Below, piece after piece: positions 34,379 to 43,512 of a stretch of 64,000 nt of DNA. The stretch spans positions 1 to 64,000 of the forward strand of contig CAZSZO010000013.1 in NCBI GenBank assembly GCA_964611125.1, read 5' to 3'. Position 1 is the stretch's first letter; each line of letters starts with the position of its first letter. A program made the position numbers and the translations under genes. The DNA comes from JAEUIX01 sp964611125 (lineage in GTDB: Bacteria; Planctomycetota; Phycisphaerae; Phycisphaerales; UBA1924). The notes under the pieces were generated by a model. The model worked only from the letters and a program-made list of their open reading frames with translations. It was not told the DNA's origin and searched no databases.

Positions 34379-34384
34379 AGGGTA
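34379..34384 (-). promoter_or_regulatory. -10-like hexamer for leaderless glycogen synthase mRNA
   Basis: On the minus strand TACCCT is followed by 6 nt and the ATG at 34372. There is no Shine-Dalgarno. Confidence 0.4.
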
Positions 34385-34546
34385 CCACGTTACCGAGGTC
34401 TCTGCGGATCCTCGCTCGGCTGGCGAGCGCCGCGGGCCCCGAGGCTCCGGGCCAGAGGTCCTGTGCACGCGTTGGCCTTTGCGTGAAAACGGGTGGCGAA
34501 ATGCAGCGGTTCGGGTAAACTCAGACTGTTCAACGGAGAATGAACC

Positions 34547-35008
34547 ATGGACACGCTCGGCGAGTACTTCAAGATGCGCCTGTTCATCGGCGCGATTGTG
34601 CTTTTCATCGTGGCGGCCGCGTACAGCTACGCTGAGGCGAACTACTTGGCGTTCGGGGTCACGACCGACGCCAAGTTCACAAAAGTTGAACAAGTCAAGC
34701 AGCGGAAGCGGTATGGCGGCTCCACGATCCGCAGCTATGCCCACTATGTCTTCAGCGAGCTGGAGGGCGGCGCGGCCCGCAAGGAGTCGGACGCCGTTGA
34801 CGACGACTGGGTCGCCCCCGAGACGGGCGTGGTGCGGATTCAGTACGTGCCCGGTTGGCCGGGGTGGTCGCGCCTGGACGGCCACGTTCAGTGGTGGTCG
34901 CTGGTGCTGTGCGGAGGCGCGGGGCTCTTCATGATGGGCGCGGGATACACGTTCTGGCGGGGGTATGTGGCGCACGAACGGGCCCTGGAGCGCTCGCGGT
35001 CTCGCTGA
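34547..35008 (+). CDS. Small membrane protein, DUF3592-like
   Basis: This 153-residue protein has two membrane helices (about residues 10-28 and 116-136) with a beta-rich loop between them. The loop contains TTDAKFTKVEQV, HYVFSELEGG and VVRIQYVPGWPGWSRL, which fits the DUF3592 pattern. ACGGAG lies 8 nt before ATG 34547, and TAAACT at 34516-34521 is a possible -10. It is convergent with purL. Function unknown. Confidence 0.7.
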   Translation: MDTLGEYFKMRLFIGAIVLFIVAAAYSYAEANYLAFGVTTDAKFTKVEQVKQRKRYGGSTIRSYAHYVFSELEGGAARKESDAVDDDWVAPETGVVRIQYVPGWPGWSRLDGHVQWWSLVLCGGAGLFMMGAGYTFWRGYVAHERALERSRSR

Positions 35009-35021
35009 CCACGCCAGAGGT

Positions 35022-38000
35022 TCACCAGTCCAGCGGGCCGCGCCACGCCGCAGCGAGTTCCTCAACGCCGACCGACAGCGCGGCGAGCGGAATGTCCAAC
35101 CGGCCTGAGGTGGTGAGCCTGCCGATGACCGCGTGCGGGAGGGGGCCGAGCACATCCTCCATGAGCGCCAGGTCCGGCGGGCGGATCTCCAGAACATACC
35201 GGCTGGGCGTCTCGGCGAAGAGGGCCGCGGCGACATCGCCGGCTCCGCCCGCTCCCCCATCCCAAGGCAGCACGCCCAGATTGATCTCGGCGCCGAGCGG
35301 GCTCTGCGGCATGCTGCCGGCGAAGAGCATCTCCGCCACGGCGACGGCAAGCCCGCCGTCGGAGCAGTCATGGGCCGCCCGCACGAGGCCCCGCTCGATC
35401 AGCGCTCCGACGGCCCGAGCGGCGGCCGGCCCGCGAGCCAGGTCGGTCCGCGGGATCGAGGGATCGCCGACACCCTCCCCCGCCAGCGCGGCGAGGGCCT
35501 GATGGTGCGAGCCGCCCATCGCCGTGCCCGTGGCGCCCACCAGCACGAGCAGGTTCCCGGCGTCCTTTGCGTCCATGGTGACGCAGCGTTCCAGGCGCGG
35601 CACGATCCCCAGGCCCGTGATCAGCAACGTGGGGGGGATCTGGATGGTGACGCCGGCCTCGGTGGTGAATTGGTTGTTGAGTGAGTCCTTGCCGCTGACG
35701 AACGGCGTGCGGTAGGCCTTGGCGCCGTCGTAGCACCCCTCGGCGGCCCGCACGAGCGAGCCCATGTTCTCAGGCTTGTTGCACGACGGCCAGCAGAAGT
35801 TGTCGAGGATCGCGATGCGGGCCGGGTCGGCGCCGACGCACACCACGTTGCGCACGCATTCGTCGATCGCGGCCAGGGCCATCAGATAGGGGTCGCCAGC
35901 GAGCATCGGATCACCCATCCCGGTCTGCAGGCCGCAGCCCACGGCGATCCCGCGCCCCGACCCGGCCACGGGCTCAAGAACGCTGGCGTCGCCCGGCCCG
36001 CGCCCGAGTCGGCCCACCAGCGGCTTGACGATGGTGTTCCCCTTCACCTCGTGGTCGTACTGGCGGATGATCCAGTGCTTGCTGGCGATGTTGGGATGGG
36101 CCAGCAGGGCCAGCAGCGAACGGGCGGCGTTGAGGGCTGGGCGACCCGACCCAGCGCTGCCCGACCCGGCGCCTGCCGAACCGGCCGACCCGCCCCCCCT
36201 TCCGGCCGCCTGGGCCGCCTGGGCCGACTGGCGCGGCCCGCCGGCGCCCGCCTGCGGGCCCGGCGACCAGACCGCCTCGCGCGTCGGCATGGGGATGCCA
36301 TCGTGCAGGAACCGCATCGACAGCCGCCCGACTTCCTTCCCGCGGTAGTTGAGGACCAGGTCCTGCCCCGGCGTGCCGAAGACGCCCAGATCGGCCATCT
36401 CGACGCCCTCTTCATCGCAGATCCGCTTGAGCGCCGGCACATTCGCCTCGGGAACGGCCAGCACCATGCGCTCCTGCGCCTCGCTGATCCAGATCTCGGT
36501 GTACGACAAGCCGGGGTACTTCAGCGGCGCCCGCTCGAGGTGCACCTCGGCCCCGAGCTTGCTGGCCATCTCGCCCACCGCCGATGAAAAGCCCCCGGCG
36601 CCGCAGTCGGTCATGCCGTGATACAGCGGACCTCCGGGGTGCTCATCGCGGGCCCGCAGGATGGCGTCCAGCACCTGCTTCTCGGTGATGGCGTTGCCGA
36701 TCTGCACCGCGTGCGAGAACTCATCGGCGTGGGTGTCGGTCAGCTCCGCCGAGGAAAAGGTCGCCCCGTGGATGCCGTCGCGCCCCGTGCGGCCGCCGAC
36801 AGCGATGATGCGGTCGCCCGCTCGCGCGGCGCCCTTCACCTTGTCGCGCGGGATCAGCCCGATGCACCCGCAGAAGACCAGCGGGTTGCCGATGTACCGG
36901 TCGTCGAAGCACACCGCGCCGTTGACGGTGGGGATGCCCATGCGGTTGCCGTAGTCGCGCACCCCCGCGACCACCTGCGTCAGCACACGGCGCGGGTGCA
37001 GGCACCCGGCGGGCAAGCTCGCGGGCCCGCCTGTCGAGGCCGCGCCGCCCTTCACGCCCTCGCCATGCTGGGTCCAGTGGTCCGGATGGGCCACGCAGAA
37101 GACATCGGTGTTGGCGATCGGCTGGGCCCCGAGGCCGGTGCCGATGACATCGCGGATGCACCCCCCCGCCCCGGTCGCGGCGCCGCCATAGGGCTCGATT
37201 GCCGAAGGGTGGTTGTGGGTCTCGACCTTGATGCACACGCCCCAGCGGTCATCCAGCGCGATCACGCCGGAATTGTCGACGAAGACGCTCAGCGTCCAGT
37301 CGACGCCATCGGCGATCAGCTCGTGCGTGGCCGCGGCGACGGTGCTCTTGAGCAGGTTGGCGATGGTGACCGAGCCGTCGGGGTGGACGGTGTGCCCGGG
37401 GCGGCCGCGCCAGCCGATGGGGTCCTCGCCGGCGCCTGTCTGGACTGCGCCCGTCTGGCCGGGGCCCTTGCCGGGCCGATAGACGACGGTGCTCTTGAGG
37501 GTCTTGTGGACGCAGTGTTCCGACCAGGTCTGGGCGAGGGTTTCGAGCTCGATATCGGTGGGCTCGCGTCCGACGCGCCGGTACTCGGCCTGCAGGGCCT
37601 TCATTTCGTCGAGCGACAGGAACAGATGGGCCTCGCGGGCCAGCTTCACCAGCTCGTCGTCGGTCAGCTTGAGGATCGCGATCGAGCGGGCCACCTGCTC
37701 GTGGGCCTGGGCGTGGGCGAAATCAGTCGGCTGCCACGGCTGCGCCTCCACCCGCTGGATCACGGGGTTGGCCAGCAGCCGGCGCGCGAGCTTCGCCGCG
37801 TGCTCGGCGGAGACGCCAGTCAGGTCGTAGCGCCAGCCTGTTGACACCTGGGCCGAGACGCCGACGAGGTCGCGGATGGCCGACTCGACCGACTGGGCCA
37901 CCGGGTCCATCACGCCCGGCAGCGGGTGCACCTCCACCACGCTCCCGGCGGTGATGGGCGGAACGGGCGATGCGCCGGTTACCGCTGTCTCGGTGACGGG

Positions 38001-38204
38001 GTCGGCCAGCAGCTGCGCGCGCACCGCCTCGGCCTGCTGCGGCGTGAGCGCGGCCTTGACGAGGTACACATGCGCTGCCCGCACCGACGTCGCGATGATG
38101 CCCAGGGCCCGGGCGTCGCGCCGGACAGCCTCGCCGAGGGGATCCGCCGTCCCCGGCTTGGGCAGGACCTCGAACCGATGAACACGGGCCGAAACGGTGA
38201 TCAT
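35022..38204 (-). CDS. purL: Phosphoribosylformylglycinamidine synthase with tandem PurS-like N-terminus (PurS-PurS-PurL)
   Basis: The enzyme makes FGAM from FGAR in purine synthesis. Two PurS-like segments come first (residues about 9-78, RFEVLPKPGTADPLGEAVRR; about 88-153, VVEVHPLPGVMDPVAQSVES), then the PurL core from about 170 with TWSEHCVHKT (226-235), CIKVETHNHPSAIEPYGGAA and CGAGGFSSAVGEMASKLGAE. The 1060 residues include a Gly/Ala/Ser-rich insertion near the middle. There is no glutaminase domain, so a separate PurQ is needed. ATG 38204 has TACCCT 5 nt upstream; the longer frame to 38339 is unsupported. Confidence 0.92.
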   Translation of the reverse strand: MITVSARVHRFEVLPKPGTADPLGEAVRRDARALGIIATSVRAAHVYLVKAALTPQQAEAVRAQLLADPVTETAVTGASPVPPITAGSVVEVHPLPGVMDPVAQSVESAIRDLVGVSAQVSTGWRYDLTGVSAEHAAKLARRLLANPVIQRVEAQPWQPTDFAHAQAHEQVARSIAILKLTDDELVKLAREAHLFLSLDEMKALQAEYRRVGREPTDIELETLAQTWSEHCVHKTLKSTVVYRPGKGPGQTGAVQTGAGEDPIGWRGRPGHTVHPDGSVTIANLLKSTVAAATHELIADGVDWTLSVFVDNSGVIALDDRWGVCIKVETHNHPSAIEPYGGAATGAGGCIRDVIGTGLGAQPIANTDVFCVAHPDHWTQHGEGVKGGAASTGGPASLPAGCLHPRRVLTQVVAGVRDYGNRMGIPTVNGAVCFDDRYIGNPLVFCGCIGLIPRDKVKGAARAGDRIIAVGGRTGRDGIHGATFSSAELTDTHADEFSHAVQIGNAITEKQVLDAILRARDEHPGGPLYHGMTDCGAGGFSSAVGEMASKLGAEVHLERAPLKYPGLSYTEIWISEAQERMVLAVPEANVPALKRICDEEGVEMADLGVFGTPGQDLVLNYRGKEVGRLSMRFLHDGIPMPTREAVWSPGPQAGAGGPRQSAQAAQAAGRGGGSAGSAGAGSGSAGSGRPALNAARSLLALLAHPNIASKHWIIRQYDHEVKGNTIVKPLVGRLGRGPGDASVLEPVAGSGRGIAVGCGLQTGMGDPMLAGDPYLMALAAIDECVRNVVCVGADPARIAILDNFCWPSCNKPENMGSLVRAAEGCYDGAKAYRTPFVSGKDSLNNQFTTEAGVTIQIPPTLLITGLGIVPRLERCVTMDAKDAGNLLVLVGATGTAMGGSHHQALAALAGEGVGDPSIPRTDLARGPAAARAVGALIERGLVRAAHDCSDGGLAVAVAEMLFAGSMPQSPLGAEINLGVLPWDGGAGGAGDVAAALFAETPSRYVLEIRPPDLALMEDVLGPLPHAVIGRLTTSGRLDIPLAALSVGVEELAAAWRGPLDW

Positions 38205-38209
38205 GCCGC

Positions 38210-38215
38210 AGGGTA
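38210..38215 (-). promoter_or_regulatory. -10-like hexamer for leaderless purL mRNA
   Basis: On the minus strand TACCCT is followed by 5 nt and the purL ATG. No Shine-Dalgarno is visible. Confidence 0.4.
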
Positions 38216-38342
38216 CACCCCCCGCGCAGCGCGGGGGCCCGGTCGCCCCCGGTCCCCCCCCGCGCCCCTTGCGCGCGCCCGTTGCGCGGCGCCGCCTCGG
38301 AATGCTGGCGCCGGGGGCGATCGGCTCTATACTGAACACTCA

Positions 38343-41300
38343 GTGACCCGTGCGTTGCGTGCTCGCTCCATTGTGAGTCCTTTCACCCCCCTGGCCCTCG
38401 CGCTGGTGGCGGGTTGGTCGTCTGCGCCTGCCTTGGCTGACGCCGCCGCCGACGCCGGGCGCGCCCACGCGCACGAAGGTCTCCCGTTCCTGGATATCCG
38501 CCTGCACGACGGCTTGCCCACGCCGGTGGTCCGCAAGGCCGCGGCTGGCGCCCTCGCGCGCCAGACCCCGGGCGTTGATCGCCTGCGGGCCCTGGTCCCG
38601 GGGTTGCGGATCGATCGTGATGAGATGCTCGGGGCCGCGGGGAGCGTCGGTTCGCCGCTGGCGCCTCTCACCCCGGGGGTGGCGATGGGGGGCGGCGCGA
38701 TGCGGGGCGTGCGCCCATCGCCCCGGCAGGTCGTCGCTGATTTTCTGGCCGAGTATGTCGATGTGTTCGAGGTGACGCCCGCGCTGCTCTCCGGCGCCCG
38801 CGTGACGCGCGACATGGTGACCGCCTCCACCGGCGTGACGCACCTGACGTTTCAGCAGCAGTTCAGCGGCCTTGACGTCCTGGGATGCGAGCTGCGGGCG
38901 AGCGTCACGCCGACCAGCGGGCTGGTGCACCTGGCCTGCACGATGCTGCCGCTTCCTGACGCGGGCTTGCCGGGCGAGGTAGAGGTTGGCGAGATTCAGG
39001 TTGGCGAGGTTGAGGCCCTGCTGCTCGGGATGCTGAGCGCCGGCGTCTCCCCCGCCGATCTTCCGCGGCCGGATGCCGGGCGGGCCGGCCCCGCGCTGAC
39101 CCCGGGCGAAACGTTCTGGACCACGCCCGATCTGCGCGCGGATGAGCCGGTCACGACCCGCCGGGTCTTCTTCCCTCTGACGCGCGAGACCATTCGGCCC
39201 GCGTGGCTGGTGGTTGTTCCCGTCCCGGGCGAGGGGCACACCTACGACATCGTGATCGACGCCATCGACGGCGCGATCCTGAAGCGGACCGACCGGCTGG
39301 TGCGCGATTCCACGCTGCCAATGACCTTCCGCGTCTATACGGGCGCCAGTCCATCCCCGCTGTTTCCTGGGCGTGAGACGCCCGATGGGTTCCAGCCGCC
39401 CTTCGTGCTGCGCGACCTCATCACCATCCAGCCAGCGGAGATCACGCCCTTCAGCCGCGATGGCTGGATCCCGGATTCAGGCGTCACAACGCTCGGAAAC
39501 AACGTCGCGGCGCACCTGGATCTCAACAGCGACAACGTGGCCGACCTCCCGCGCCCGAGCGGCGGCCCAGAGCGGACCTTCGATTTCCCGATCGATCTGA
39601 CCCAGCCGCCCAGCGCGAGCCGGCAGGCCGGCGTGGCGCAGGGGTTCTACCTGGCCAACCGGTTCCACGACCGGCTCTATGCCCTGGGCTTCGATGAGGC
39701 GGCCGGGAACTTTCAGACCAGCAACTTCGGACGGGGCGGGGTCGGCGGCGACGCGATCCAGCTCGACTGTCTGGATGGCTCTGGCGCCGACAACGCCAAC
39801 TTCAATGGCGGCGGCGTCGACGGCTCCGGCGCCCGCATCCAGATGTACGCATGGTCCGGGCCTCACCCCGATCGCGACGGCGTCTTCGACGCCATGCTTG
39901 TGTTCCACGAGTTCGCCCACGGACTCTCCATCCGCCTGCACGGCGGCCTTGAGAACATCGCCCAGCCCGGCGGTCTTGGCGAGGGGTGGAGCGACTTCTT
40001 CGGCCTGAGCCTCTGCGCACTCCCCGGGGACGACCCGGCTGGCGTCAGTCCATTCTCGCCGTTCGTGGCCCCCGGGCTCTTCGGCAGGGCGTCATTTCGC
40101 GACAATTACTACTTTGGCATCCGCCGGTATCCGTACTCTGTCGATCTGGCGAAGAACCCGCTGACCCTGGCCGACATCGACCCTCGTCAGGTCAGCCTGC
40201 CCGCGTCCCCGCCGCTGAACCCCGCGTACGGCTCGCTGGCGAACCTCGCCGACGAGGTGCACAACGCCGGGGAAGTGTGGTGCAGCGCCCTCTGGCAGGC
40301 CCGGGCCCTGCTTCATGAGCGGCTGGGCCCGAGCGCCAACGAAGCGATGATGCAACTCGTGGTCGACGGCATGAAGCTCTCGCCCTCGAACCCGACCTTT
40401 CTACAGGCCCGCGACGCGGTGCTCGCCGCCGAGGTCATCCGCAGCCGCGGGGCCGGCGCCGATGCCCTCTGGCGCGGCTTCGCCTTGCGCGGCATGGGCG
40501 AGGGCGCCTCGGTCCCCGCCGCCACCATCAACACCGGCGTGGTCGAGTCGTTCGCGATCCCGCGCACGGTGCTGTGGACCTACCCCGACGGCCTGCCCGG
40601 GCCCCGCGCCGCAGGCGAACCGTCGACCATCCGCCTCACCGCCGCGCCGGTCGGGGTGGTGCTGGTCCCGGGATCGGTCACGCTCCACTGGGCGATTGAT
40701 GATGGGCCGTTCACGCAGGCTCCGGTGGAGGCGGGTTCTGCCGAGGGTGAGTTCCGCGCGCTGCTGCCGGCTGCGAACTGCGGCTCGGTGGTGCGGTACT
40801 ACTTTTCGGCCCAGACTTCGGAGGGCGAGCGCCTGGATCCGCCCGGGGCCCCGCAAGCCGCCCGCCGCGCCGCTGCTGGGGCTGAGTCGCTTCGCCTCAG
40901 CGATGCGTTCGATTCGGATCAGGGGTGGACCGTCGGGCCCGACACCGCCGGCGAGGGTCGCTGGGAGCGTGCCGACCCCGCGGGGTATTCGAATGCGGGC
41001 CGGGTCGTTCAGCCCGCTGACGACCACACCCCGGGGCCCGGCGGCGCGTGCTTTGTGACGGGACGGAGCTTCTTCCAGCAGCTCACCTACGGCCGCACCC
41101 GCCTGACGAGCCCGCCGATCGACCTCTCCGGTACGCTCGACGCGCAGGTCAGCTACTGGCGCTGGTACGTCAATGGCGCGGGGCTGGCGCCGTACCAGAA
41201 CCGCTTCACCGTCGAGGTCTCGCCCGACAACGGCGCGAGCTGGCGGCAGGCCGAGGTGGTGGGCCCCGGCAGCGCGCATGACCCGAACGTCAACGGCGGC

Positions 41301-41633
41301 TGGCGATTCGCGTCGTGGCGGCTGTCGACCCTCGGGCTCGCACCGACGCCTGCGCTCCGGGTGCGGTTCACGGCGGAGAACAACTTCGGCGGGAGCTTCA
41401 TCTTCGCCGCCGTCGACGACTTCGCCGTCAGCGTCGTCACCTGCCCGCCGCCGCCGGCGTGCCGGCCCGACGTGAACGGTGACGGCGCCCTCGATCCCGA
41501 CGATCTGGCTGATTTCATTACGTGTTTTTTCTCTATCGCCGCATGCCCGCGGGCTGACTGGGACGGCGACGGCGAGGCCACTCCAGACGACCTGGCGGAC
41601 TACATCGCGGCGTACTTTGCCGGGTGCCCGTAG
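38343..41633 (+). CDS. Secreted M36 (fungalysin) metallopeptidase with C-terminal EF-hand tail
   Basis: The 1096 residues start with a signal peptide (PLALALVAGWSSAPALADA) and a propeptide. The M36 zinc site is HEFAHGLSIRL (HExxH at 522-526) and EGWSDFF (Glu 547 as third ligand). Beta-rich domains follow, and the tail carries two EF-hand-like loops (DVNGDGALDPDDLADFI and DWDGDGEATPDDLADYI) ending AGCP. The same tail type ends the protein at 50888-53800. The GTG at 38343 lies 9 nt after TATACT; GTG 38373 is an alternative start. Secretion and degradation of external protein is the likely role. Confidence 0.9.
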   Translation: MTRALRARSIVSPFTPLALALVAGWSSAPALADAAADAGRAHAHEGLPFLDIRLHDGLPTPVVRKAAAGALARQTPGVDRLRALVPGLRIDRDEMLGAAGSVGSPLAPLTPGVAMGGGAMRGVRPSPRQVVADFLAEYVDVFEVTPALLSGARVTRDMVTASTGVTHLTFQQQFSGLDVLGCELRASVTPTSGLVHLACTMLPLPDAGLPGEVEVGEIQVGEVEALLLGMLSAGVSPADLPRPDAGRAGPALTPGETFWTTPDLRADEPVTTRRVFFPLTRETIRPAWLVVVPVPGEGHTYDIVIDAIDGAILKRTDRLVRDSTLPMTFRVYTGASPSPLFPGRETPDGFQPPFVLRDLITIQPAEITPFSRDGWIPDSGVTTLGNNVAAHLDLNSDNVADLPRPSGGPERTFDFPIDLTQPPSASRQAGVAQGFYLANRFHDRLYALGFDEAAGNFQTSNFGRGGVGGDAIQLDCLDGSGADNANFNGGGVDGSGARIQMYAWSGPHPDRDGVFDAMLVFHEFAHGLSIRLHGGLENIAQPGGLGEGWSDFFGLSLCALPGDDPAGVSPFSPFVAPGLFGRASFRDNYYFGIRRYPYSVDLAKNPLTLADIDPRQVSLPASPPLNPAYGSLANLADEVHNAGEVWCSALWQARALLHERLGPSANEAMMQLVVDGMKLSPSNPTFLQARDAVLAAEVIRSRGAGADALWRGFALRGMGEGASVPAATINTGVVESFAIPRTVLWTYPDGLPGPRAAGEPSTIRLTAAPVGVVLVPGSVTLHWAIDDGPFTQAPVEAGSAEGEFRALLPAANCGSVVRYYFSAQTSEGERLDPPGAPQAARRAAAGAESLRLSDAFDSDQGWTVGPDTAGEGRWERADPAGYSNAGRVVQPADDHTPGPGGACFVTGRSFFQQLTYGRTRLTSPPIDLSGTLDAQVSYWRWYVNGAGLAPYQNRFTVEVSPDNGASWRQAEVVGPGSAHDPNVNGGWRFASWRLSTLGLAPTPALRVRFTAENNFGGSFIFAAVDDFAVSVVTCPPPPACRPDVNGDGALDPDDLADFITCFFSIAACPRADWDGDGEATPDDLADYIAAYFAGCP

Positions 41634-41882
41634 CAGGATGTGAGCCTCGCAGGCTGAATGCGTCGCAATGGGCGGCCCGTTGACCCCAACCTGGCAATAT
41701 CAGGCCGGCGGCTTCGTTCACGCACTCTGGCGATTTCGTCCGCTTTGACGCCGCGAAACGGGTCGTCGCAACTCTCCGGGCTCATGGGGCTGGGAAGTGC
41801 ATCGTTCCGAGGGTAATCTTTGAGGGGAACACCGGCCTCGGCGGCCCACGCCGAATCGCTGAGGCTGCAGGAAGGTGGATGC

Positions 41883-43415
41883 ATGAGGATTCGGCAAGGC
41901 GGTTTCACCGTCGCGCTTCGCGATGGCGTTGATCCCCAATGGGTTGACCGTTTGCTGGGCGCCGTGCGTCAGCGCTATACCCCGGGCCGGCGCGAGTACT
42001 TCCGCCATCCGTTACCCGAAGAAGAGCCTGGCTTCACCGGCTGCACTCTGGCCAGCGTGGGCGGGTCTGGCCAAAGCGACGCAGCGGGTCAGGGCGACGC
42101 GTTTGTGAAGATCTATGCGCGCCGGCGGGCCCACAACGTGCTCCGGCGGCTGCGGGCCGGGCGCGCGGTGCGAGAGGCCGCGGGCTACAAGGCCTTTCAC
42201 GACGCCGGGGCTCCGACGGCCGATCTGATCGCGTGGGGCGAGGAGCGGCGGGCGGGCCTGTGGCGGAGCGGGCTGGTGGTGACCCGCTTTGTGAACGCCC
42301 CCAACGCTTTTGAGATCCTGGCGCGCACCCGCGCAACGGAGATCCTCGAGGAAGGCGCGAGATTCCTCAGCATGATCCATCGCAAGGGCCTGGTGCATGG
42401 CGACGCGGGGCTGACCAACTTCCTGATGAGCGAGCGCGGGATGCTGGCGATTGACCTTTCGGACTGGCGCCCCGCCACGGCGCGGGCACGCCTGACCGAC
42501 GCGGCCCGCATGGCGGGCTCGGCTGTCGCAGCGGGGATGGGCCCGGACGAACCCGAGGCGTTCCTGGAACGCTATCTGTCGAACTGGGGCGAGCGCGAGC
42601 GGGGCCCGGGGTTCGGCCCGCGAGCAGACCAGGGCGCACCGGTGGATCGCGCGGCGTTCGTGCGCCAGGCCCGGCGCTTCGCGGCGGAGGACACCGGACG
42701 GCTTCTGCAAGCCAAGCCCATCGGCTCGCGCCGCAGCCACGACACGCTGCGGCGCCTGCTGGAGAGCGAGCCCCCGGGACGGGTGCTCGACGCACCGTGC
42801 GGCGAGGGCGTGCTGGCGGAGTTCCTGCGGGCCCACGGCTGGGACGTCCAGTGCGCCGATATCGACCCCGGCTTGCTGAAGATCCGCCGGGCGCCGATGA
42901 CCGCCGTGGACCTCAACCGGGCCCTTCCCTTCGAGAGCGCCAGCTTCGACGCCGTGGTGTGCGCCAACGCGCTCCACCGCCTGTACAACCCGGGCGGGGC
43001 GATCAGCGAGTTCTTCCGCATCCTTCGCCCGGGGGGACGGCTGTTCCTCAATATCAATAACTACTCGTCGATCCGCAAGCGGTTGAGGTTCCTGATCTAC
43101 GGCTCGCTCGACAACGCGCTCAATGACGGAGGCTGCCAGCAGACCATCGACGCCCCTGAGGCGCACGTCCGCGTCGCGCTGCTCACCCCGCAACTGATCA
43201 AGCTGCTCTGGGGCGCGGGCTTCCAGGTGCGCGAAGTTCACGCGGCAGCCCGCGATGGGGCCGACTTCCTGGCGCGACCGGCCGCCTGGGCGGTCAAGCT
43301 GATGAGCTTCTTGGCGCCGCCCCGAAGCCGGGGGCGGAATGTGCTGAGCCTGGCCAACAGCGACGCGATTCTGGGCGGCGGCCGCTACGCAGTGATCACG
43401 GCGGTCAAGGCCTAG
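41883..43415 (+). CDS. WaaP-like lipopolysaccharide kinase fused to SAM-dependent methyltransferase
   Basis: The protein has 510 residues. Residues about 70-200 form a Kdo/WaaP-type kinase: AFVKIYARRR (Lys 76), REAAGY (Glu 98), HRKGLVHGDAGLTNFL (HGD 172-174, Asn 179) and AIDLSDW. Residues about 300-510 form a class I methyltransferase: VLDAPCGEGVLAEFLRAHGW (motif I), FDAVVCANALHRLYNPGGAI and FRILRPGGRLFL. The kinase part may phosphorylate a heptose or Kdo of the LPS core and the other half methylate a nearby group. The ATG is preceded by AGGAAGG. The fusion is unusual to my knowledge. The neighbours do not narrow the substrate. Confidence 0.85.
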   Translation: MRIRQGGFTVALRDGVDPQWVDRLLGAVRQRYTPGRREYFRHPLPEEEPGFTGCTLASVGGSGQSDAAGQGDAFVKIYARRRAHNVLRRLRAGRAVREAAGYKAFHDAGAPTADLIAWGEERRAGLWRSGLVVTRFVNAPNAFEILARTRATEILEEGARFLSMIHRKGLVHGDAGLTNFLMSERGMLAIDLSDWRPATARARLTDAARMAGSAVAAGMGPDEPEAFLERYLSNWGERERGPGFGPRADQGAPVDRAAFVRQARRFAAEDTGRLLQAKPIGSRRSHDTLRRLLESEPPGRVLDAPCGEGVLAEFLRAHGWDVQCADIDPGLLKIRRAPMTAVDLNRALPFESASFDAVVCANALHRLYNPGGAISEFFRILRPGGRLFLNINNYSSIRKRLRFLIYGSLDNALNDGGCQQTIDAPEAHVRVALLTPQLIKLLWGAGFQVREVHAAARDGADFLARPAAWAVKLMSFLAPPRSRGRNVLSLANSDAILGGGRYAVITAVKA

Positions 43416-43500
43416 CGGACGCGGAGCAGGCTGATGAGCGAATACTTCCTCTATTTGCGATGCCGGATGTAATCCTGGGCGCGGGGCGTCCCCTGTCCTC

Positions 43501-43506
43501 TACAAT
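43501..43506 (+). promoter_or_regulatory. -10-like hexamer for leaderless histidine kinase mRNA
   Basis: TACAAT is followed by exactly 6 nt and the ATG at 43513. No Shine-Dalgarno sequence is present. Confidence 0.45.
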
Positions 43507-43512
43507 TGCTGC

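Noticed and set aside
34373..35371. Upstream extension of the glycogen synthase frame
   Set aside because: It runs antisense through the DUF3592-like gene and the end of purL, and has no family similarity; the -10-like box before 34372 supports the shorter form.
37926..38342. Upstream extension of the M36 peptidase frame
   Set aside because: It overlaps the start of the divergent purL gene; the signal peptide begins at 38343 or 38373.
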